Positions 57,723-64,000 of a DNA stretch of 64,000 nucleotides are shown piece by piece. Origin of the DNA: Choanephora cucurbitarum. Its lineage: Eukaryota > Mucoromycota > Mucoromycetes > Mucorales > Choanephoraceae. Where the stretch lies: positions 43,485 through 107,484 of the forward strand of contig JAIWNI010000095.1 in the NCBI GenBank assembly GCA_025331435.1. The letters are read 5' to 3'. Position numbers and translations under genes: made by a program. How positions within the stretch are numbered: the first letter of the stretch is position 1; every line of letters starts with the position of its first letter. Under the pieces are notes generated by a model. It had not been told where the DNA came from. It saw only the letters and a program-made list of their open reading frames with translations, and did no database searches.

Positions 57723-58289
57723 TTGAAAATATTCAAGTAAAAGAGACGTCTTTCAGAATGTGGAAGTCTGCCATTTGATCAATAATTGCCTAAGAGAATC
57801 GAATAGGTTACAAGGAGTCAGGGTGAATTCTATTATCTACCTGGCATAATATATTTCGTTTTTTCTCAACCAAGCACAATCCTAGAAGACTTGATATATC
57901 ATTTGTGCATCTTTACATTTATTAATCGACCTCTAGGTATATCATTAAATATCAACAGTATTGCATATTAAAAAAGTCATTGTCTTTATTGTGATGTGCT
58001 GTCCAGTTATTTCTTTTTCAGAATGTTGTCCCACTAAAAGAACCAAAAATGTTGCTCATACCAGAATAAAGATGTCAAAGTGAATTGAAATCATGCTCTT
58101 CATTCAAATATTCTTATATTGGGCGGTTAATCATAGACTCAGATGTTGAACAAAGAAGATCTTAAAGACAATAAGGTATATATAATTTAACAATAATAAT
58201 AACAATAACAATAATAATAATAATAATAGAGGTTCAGAAAAAGAGGACAGCGAAGTAAAAAGCAGAGAAGGAGAGAGCAGAGAAAAAAA
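57723..58289. other. intergenic with AAT microsatellite
   Basis: AAT/AAC repeats at about 58190-58229; nothing else recognised. Confidence 0.5.
58190..58229. repeat. AAT/AAC microsatellite
   Basis: Trinucleotide run downstream of the PD-(D/E)XK-like gene. Confidence 0.85.
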
Positions 58290-59851
58290 CTATTTGAATT
58301 CGGTAAGGAATGTGTTCTTCATCATCCTTTTCAATGGCTTTTTCTTGTCATAACTGTTGTACATTGACTCCAATTTGGCCAAGTGCTCCTGCAAGAAAAA
58401 GTAATGTTAATGATGTTCTATGTATTCTACATATTGTTACTTGTATTGTACCTTTACAAACACATGACTTTCCACCATAGCAGGGATGTTGACTGCGTCT
58501 TCTACATCTTGCAGCAGAGAAAACCTCTTGATTGCTTTGGGCATATAAACACCATCTTCTTCAATTTTCATCATGTACAAAGTACATCTGAACCCTATAG
58601 TTTAGCGCATTAGATACATACGTTCTCAGCATAACATGTGCTACATACCCTCCACAAGCAAGCCAAAGGAGAATGGGCTAGCAAGACCCATGTTGATCTG
58701 CTTGTCTATACTGCTCTTCATCTCTTTCAGCAGCTTGACGTAGTCTGTCTCCTTCTGGTATTTGCTGCTCTCACCAGGTCGCTTCACCTCCACAAAGAAA
58801 CAAAACAAAGCCTTCTTCTTGTGCTTGGCAAATCCAAGCTTCCAATCAGGAACAAATCCATCATCTTCAACACCATCGACACTATATAGCAAAAAAAAAA
58901 TAATGGTGTCTTATTAGTAAGCACAAGCGAAGCTTTGACAAAAAATATTTAATACATACGTTGCAAATATACTGTACTTATTTGGATTGACCATGAAGAC
59001 TTCTTCTAAATATGGAAGCAAGTACTTCATCATAAAGCTTGTTTCTGAATTTTTTTGAACAACAAGCTTGTTTTTCTCCTTCAAGATGCTGCAGCAAGCC
59101 TTTATCTTCTTCTCCAATTCATTAGCTGCTTCGAAGTCGTCTTCATCTCCCTATCAAGCGATTGTTAAATTTTTTTATCAACCAAGCCATTTGTTCTACA
59201 CTTACATCAGAGAAAGCTTTGCAGTACATTACTGCTTTTGCCGATGCTTTGGGCAATTTGACTTCCTTGTAGTTGATCTCCAACATACTTGCTCTTGCTT
59301 CTTCATCTAAGTGCTTGGTGATGCACTTTTCTTCATCAAACTTGTCAAGAGGAAAGATATGTGACAAAGATCTTCATTAAGAGGAGTCAGCGTACAAATA
59401 TATTGTTTTCTTAACTCACTACTTACAAAATATTCATGTCACTAAGATCATTAGTCTTTTTTGCCAGCTTGATGTTTCTTTTTCTGTATCTACATAAACA
59501 AGCTGTCACATCGAATTCGCCTAGCATCAACTATTTTGAAAACGCATGTCAAATTATTTGTATCAACATTACAAACTATTTCAATTACCTTTGATTGAGG
59601 AGTCCATTCTTCAACACCTTCGCCCTTCAGATAGTTCAGCTCTCTCTTCCTCTTCACACCTCCATCTGACAAAGTTGAGCAAGAACTGAGACTTCCTTCA
59701 CCTGTAAATTGTTCATGGTAAGTATGGCTAGTTTTAAGAGTTTTGAAAGCAGCATACTGTGAGATCTCTTCAATTCATTGACAGTGATGTTGACGTTTTC
59801 AATGTTTTCAATGTTTTTAATTTCTTTGATAATAGTGGTTTTGCGTGACAT
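58290..59851 (-). CDS. uncharacterised protein with PD-(D/E)XK nuclease-like core
   Basis: Eight exons: 59851-59758, 59701-59589, 59467-59427, 59371-59206, 59150-58960, 58881-58649, 58594-58452 and 58388-58290, 359 aa. All phases agree; only the start of exon 3 (121-bp intron before it) is doubtful. The core is GFVPDWKLGF, then 18 residues from D214 to E233 in FFVEVKRPG, giving PD...ExK (D214, E233, K235) with strand-like flanks. A helix DYVKLLKEMKSSIDKQI and strands FGLLVEG and CTLYMMKI follow. This matches the restriction-nuclease-like fold by pattern. The gene is intact despite lying between transposon remnants. Function unknown. Confidence 0.72.
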
Positions 59852-59927
59852 TTTTGGAATATAGATAAAGGGAAGGGGGTTTTGAAGTGCATCCTTTTTA
59901 TTCTGGGTCCGAAAGTATCTATATATA

Positions 59928-60605
59928 CAGTGTGAACGGAAATAAGTTGCGGATTTTAAATTTAATAAGTACCTTACACCATAAAGGATGTTCGTCATAG
60001 TCTTCATCTTAAAACACCTGGAGTATGCTCCTACATGGCATGAAGCATTGTCTTCCTACAATATGTAGTCAATGTTGGTCTTCTCAGACTCTTTTTCAAT
60101 CCAAGGAAGGCAATAATCAACTAAACATTGAACAAATACTTTTCGATCAATTGATCCATATTGTACCACAAGAGGGCCAACATCATTTGCATAAAAGCAT
60201 CCCCATACCATCACAGAACCCAAGCCAAACGCGAGTCTTTATGTCTGGGCTTCAGAGCTGGCTTTATTGTTGCGGCACATGATTTGAAGTTCATACGGCC
60301 CAAGGCTACTCGAAAAGTGGTCAAAGAGACCTTCTTGCCAGAACTCAAAAATGACGATGCTGAGGTCAAGATCTCTGGCGATCTGAGCAATGTTGTTTTG
60401 ATACATAAAAGCGCCAGCTCATCTACCATAAGTATATTCGGAAAGATGCTTGATAGCTTCTTTGGATGCGGGAACAACTGTCGAAGTGCTTATTTTCGTA
60501 TGTTTATTAAGAAAAGAGTGATGAAAAGACCAACAAAGAACAACAATGGGTTACGTATTTAAATCACGGAGTTTGTAAATCCGCAGCTTATTTCGGTTCA
60601 TCACT
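59928..60605 (-). mobile_element. truncated Tc1/mariner fossil
   Basis: 678 bp between TA dinucleotides (59926-59927 and 60606-60607). Ends are inverted repeats: left CAGTGTGAACGGAAATAAG, right (reversed) AGTGATGAACCGAAATAAG, then shared TGCGGATTT. The 1.3-kb element has lost about half its interior. It ends 77 bp upstream of the PD-(D/E)XK-like gene start and may supply part of its promoter. Confidence 0.82.
59994..60560 (-). pseudogene. Tc1 transposase remnant
   Basis: On the minus strand, pieces of a Tc1 transposase remain in order: a helix-turn-helix fragment (NIAQIARDLDLS in one frame), then GSVMVWGCFYANDVGPLV and a piece with EDNASCH holding the second catalytic Asp. Stops, frame changes and loss of the first DDE residue and C-terminus make it non-functional. 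Confidence 0.75.
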
Positions 60606-60749
60606 TATAATATATTGAAAAATCGAATAGAATAAATCACTATCACGTGATGTGACTTGCTTTTTTCTGCTGGATTCAACTTATTTCCTCCACCGAAGAA
60701 TATTTCTTTATATTCGCCTCTCTCTCTTTCTCTTAAAATAAAAGAAAAA

Positions 60750-63700
60750 ATGAATAATCAAACAACTGTTGCTTCCAGAATCTGTTCAGGTTGTGAATCT
60801 GAATTCACTCACTCTAGATTTTCAACATGTGATACCTGTCGAGTAAGTTTTGATGAGGCAATGAGGCTTTACTATAACTGGATCAACTTATATTATATGT
60901 CTCAGGAACGTGGAAGAATTAGAGCCGCAAACAGAAGACGGAATAATGAAATTCCCGGACGTAGAGGACGATCCGTTCAACTTTCTGCTGCCTTCATTTC
61001 TGAACTCGGACGTCTTCAGCCTTTTGATCTTGGACCAATGGACAAAGTATGTGCTGACTGCGGTGCTAAGCATTGGGAAGCTGAGCTACCCTCACAATGC
61101 ACTTCCCGAAACAAGTTTTGGATGAGTTGTTGTAAGGCAGGTGCAGTAAAGCTTGAAACCCTTCAATCACCTCCTGATTCCCTAAAGACTTTACTTGAAG
61201 AAATAAGCACAAGAGGTCGTCACTTTAGAGACAATATCAGAAGATTTAATGCGGCTTTTGCTTTTGCCTCTTTGAGATGCGAAGTTAGCAACAGTAACCT
61301 AGGCAATATGCCTTTCCAAATTCATGGTCAGATGTATCATATGCAAGGTCTTCTTTTATATGAAAGGGATACTAATGCAAGATATGCTCAATTGTACATC
61401 TTTGATCCTCAGTATGCAGCTTCGGTCAGATTAACGAACAACAATGATTTGGATGAAGACATCATAACTAGCTTATCTTTGATGCTTCATGAACAAAATC
61501 CTTTTGTTAGATTGTAAGAATGCACATGAGCTTCTTATTAATACCGAGATTAGTGAAAGCGAAACACCATTTGTTCGGATTTATCCTTCAATGAGAATTG
61601 AGTTAGTAGCTGGATCAGATAATCGTACTGAAAATCTTCCTACCTTTGATGAAGTTGCCGGTATTGTACCGAACGAAAGCATTTCTGAAAGTTTTAGAGA
61701 TATTCGTATCTACCTTCGTGATAGTGATGATGCTTATTCATACACAAGTATTTCTCAAAACCATGCCCTTTACATGCCACTTCACTATACTCTTTTGTTT
61801 CCAATGGGTGATTTAGGCTGGCACTGGGGATTAAGATTAAATGATGCTTCAACTCGCTTGACCCAAAGAGTCTACTATCGCTACAGACTCCATCAAAGAG
61901 CAACTGAGTATTAAACCATTTTTTTGTCTAAGAGGTTTTTCAGCAATATTTGGTTGATGCTTGGGCCATTTGTGATCAAAACAAGTTAGACTGGATTAGA
62001 AATCACCAATCTGATATACGAGCTGATCTCTACAATGGTCTTCAAGATGCTCTTATTAGCGATGATGTCAATGCTGCATCTTTAGGCAGACGATTTATTT
62101 TGCCTAGCAGTTATACAGGCGGTCCGCGTTTTATGGCCAAATTATATTAAGATTCAATGCTTATCGTAAGATATTTTGGCAAGCCATCACTCTTCATCAC
62201 CTTTACGGCCAACCCACGATGGATTGAAATCCAAAGAGAGCTATTACCTGGACAAAATGCTTCTGATAGGCCAGACTTGGTTGCAAGAGTCTTTGATCTG
62301 AAAGTAAAAGAACTGCTGAAAGATTTGAAAACCAAAAAAATCTTTGGATCCTATAATGGATTAGTCAGAACCATTGAGTACCAAAAGAGAGGACTTCCTC
62401 ATTTACACTTGCTTCTGTTTTTGGATCCCTTACAAAATTTGGATACTAGAGAAAAAATAGACCAGGTTATATCAGCTGAATTACCCTTTAGAGAATCAGA
62501 TCCTGAACTCTATGAAATCGTCACTAAAAACATGGTGCATGGTCCATGCGGAAGCATCAATCCCAAATCGCCATGTATGGCCAAAGACTCGAATGGCCAA
62601 CTTAGGTGCACCAAAAGGTTCCCTAAGGCTTACTCTGAAGAAACACTCATTAATGAAAATGGCTATCCGGTCTATAAACGCTCTGCTGTAGTCGACTCGG
62701 ACAATCTATATAGTGTTCCTAATCCTCTGAGAAACGGTTTCGGTCGCATTGACATTGACAACAGATGGATTGTACCTTACAACCCTGATTTGTCAAAGAA
62801 GTATAAAGCACATATCAACGTTGAATGTTGTCAAGGTGTAGAGGCAATCAAGTACATCAACAAATATGTGTACAAAGGCTCTGATCGTAGCACTTTGAGA
62901 CTTAGCGATACACGGGATGAGATCAATAAGCATCTTTAAGGGCGCTATATCGGGCCAACTGAAGCCTTTGCAAGACTTTTTGAGTACAAAATGCATGAAG
63001 AAGACCCAACTGTCGCCTCTCTAGCTCTTCATCTACCAAATGAGCAGCCTGTTTATTTTCCTGAAGATGCAACCACACCTGAGATACATCAAATCTTGGC
63101 TAATAGCAGTTCAATGCTCATTGCTTACTTTAAGTATTACGAAAGTAATCCAACTGCTCAGAAATATTTGTACCAAGACTTCCCAAAGTATTTTGTATGG
63201 AATCGAAAGGGCAAAGTTTGGGAAATCAGAAAAAAAAGGTTTTGCAATTGGAAGAATTCCATACTGTAGTCCTACATGTGGAGAAAGATTTTATCTTCGA
63301 CTTCTTCTGGTAAACATAGCTGGCTCAAAATCATTTAACGATTTAAAAACAGTAAATGGATTTCAATGTTCAACCTTTGAACAAGCGTGCCTTCAATTAC
63401 ATCTAATTGAAGATGGTCAAGAATGGATCCGTTGTTTCGAAGAGGCTAGCCTTTTTTCTTCTGGTGATAGCATTCGTAGTTTGTTCGTCACTGCTTTAAA
63501 CTTTGGTCAATTAATAGACCCTCATACATTGTGGATGCAACTTTGCAGTTCTATATGTGATGATCTTGCTCACAAACTACAACTGCTGTTTCCTGAAGAT
63601 CAGCTTTATACTTCCACTGATGATTCAGCCTTCTATGATGGATACCCTTTTCTTGACTATGGGCTTTATCTCATTGAGAACAAGTTGAAAGAGTTGAGTA

Positions 63701-64000
63701 GATCCCTTGATGAATTTGGTCTTCCAACATTCAAGCATGATTGGATTGCTGCTCTTAATCGTAGCACCAGCCTTGAATTTAGTGGCAACTCACTTATAGA
63801 CGAACAATTGACTTACGATGCTCAAGACGAAGAAGTTACTTACAGAACGAACTATGCACTATTCAATTCAGATCAAAAGTACGCTTTCGATACTATAGTT
63901 GACAAGCTTCAATCTGCTAATTTGTTAAATGACACATAGTCTTGCTAACTCTGAGAATGTTATATGTTTTTTCTTACATGGCCCAGCTGGTACAGGAAAA
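60750..64000 (+). mobile_element. Helitron, decayed, running off the window
   Basis: Coding remains of a Helitron rolling-circle transposon. The 3' end lies beyond 64000, and no terminal TC...CTRR ends can be judged. The upstream end is after the Tc1 fossil. Confidence 0.85.
60750..64000 (+). pseudogene. Helitron Rep/helicase protein, broken by stops and frameshifts
   Basis: Starts MNNQTTVASRICSGCESEF with a Cys-rich N-terminus (CSGC...CDTC) and a further CADCGAKHW...C finger, then the helitron-like N domain. The Rep nuclease shows SLFITFTANPRW, the HUH box GLPHLHLLLF and the Tyr/Lys motif YINKYVYKG. Near the window end the Pif1-type helicase begins with a Walker A (FFLHGPAGTGK, cut off at 64000). 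Breaks by position: frame change at about 61516, stops at about 61914, 62150 and 62939, frame change at about 63235, stop at 63939, then the helicase in a third frame. It cannot make one protein. The many well-kept motifs suggest decay is recent. Confidence 0.92.

Noticed and set aside
1..64000. CRISPR arrays, rRNA operon, operons with ribosome binding sites
   Set aside because: None seen; the sequence is eukaryotic with introns and no regularly spaced palindromic repeats.

Overview
The window looks like nuclear DNA of an early-diverging filamentous fungus, most likely Mucoromycota (Mucorales). It is AT-rich. Genes are densely split by short introns (about 47 to 121 bp, GT-AG with at least two GC-AG). 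Translation elongation factor 3 and a prenylated Skt5/Chs4-type chitin-synthase activator mark it as fungal. A GABA-B-like class C GPCR, a BCAS3 homologue, and Tc1, DIRS and Helitron transposons fit that lineage. The species cannot be named from the sequence.

Layout. 0-1.5 kb: a Tc1/mariner element one stop codon from a full frame. 2-13 kb: AlaX-type tRNA editing protein, an acidic unknown, a long-armed inverted-repeat element (6.1-6.7 kb), an Hsp20, a PRKRIP1 homologue and an ankyrin+DIL protein. 13-16.5 kb: mostly empty apart from a possible 45-aa secreted peptide. 16.5-23.3 kb: an ankyrin-DysF-FYVE protein, an unknown 4-exon gene and PMS1. 23.4-27.7 kb: a structurally complete DIRS retrotransposon inserted just upstream of PMS1. 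27.8-34.4 kb: GPI18 and a Ctr copper transporter (divergent pair), then a 15-exon class C GPCR whose tail reads as a PH domain. 37-53.6 kb: SKT5, MED31, a serine racemase-like enzyme, BCAS3, OPI3 (six exons), an intronless EF3 and STE50. 53.8-56.6 kb: a small Cys-rich secreted protein and a WIP-like mini-protein. 56.7-64 kb: a transposon pocket with a hairpin MITE, a BED/hAT-like relic, a Tc1 fossil and a decayed Helitron, enclosing an intact 8-exon gene with a PD-(D/E)XK-like core.

Most genes are unrelated housekeeping functions. Themes shared by several are membrane and wall growth (GPI18, SKT5, OPI3), actin and vesicle traffic (DIL protein, FYVE protein, WIP-like protein, BCAS3) and signalling (GPCR, Ste50). 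Exon boundaries were worked out by hand from reading phase and splice signals. Unless stated otherwise, exon lengths sum to a multiple of three and end at a stop.
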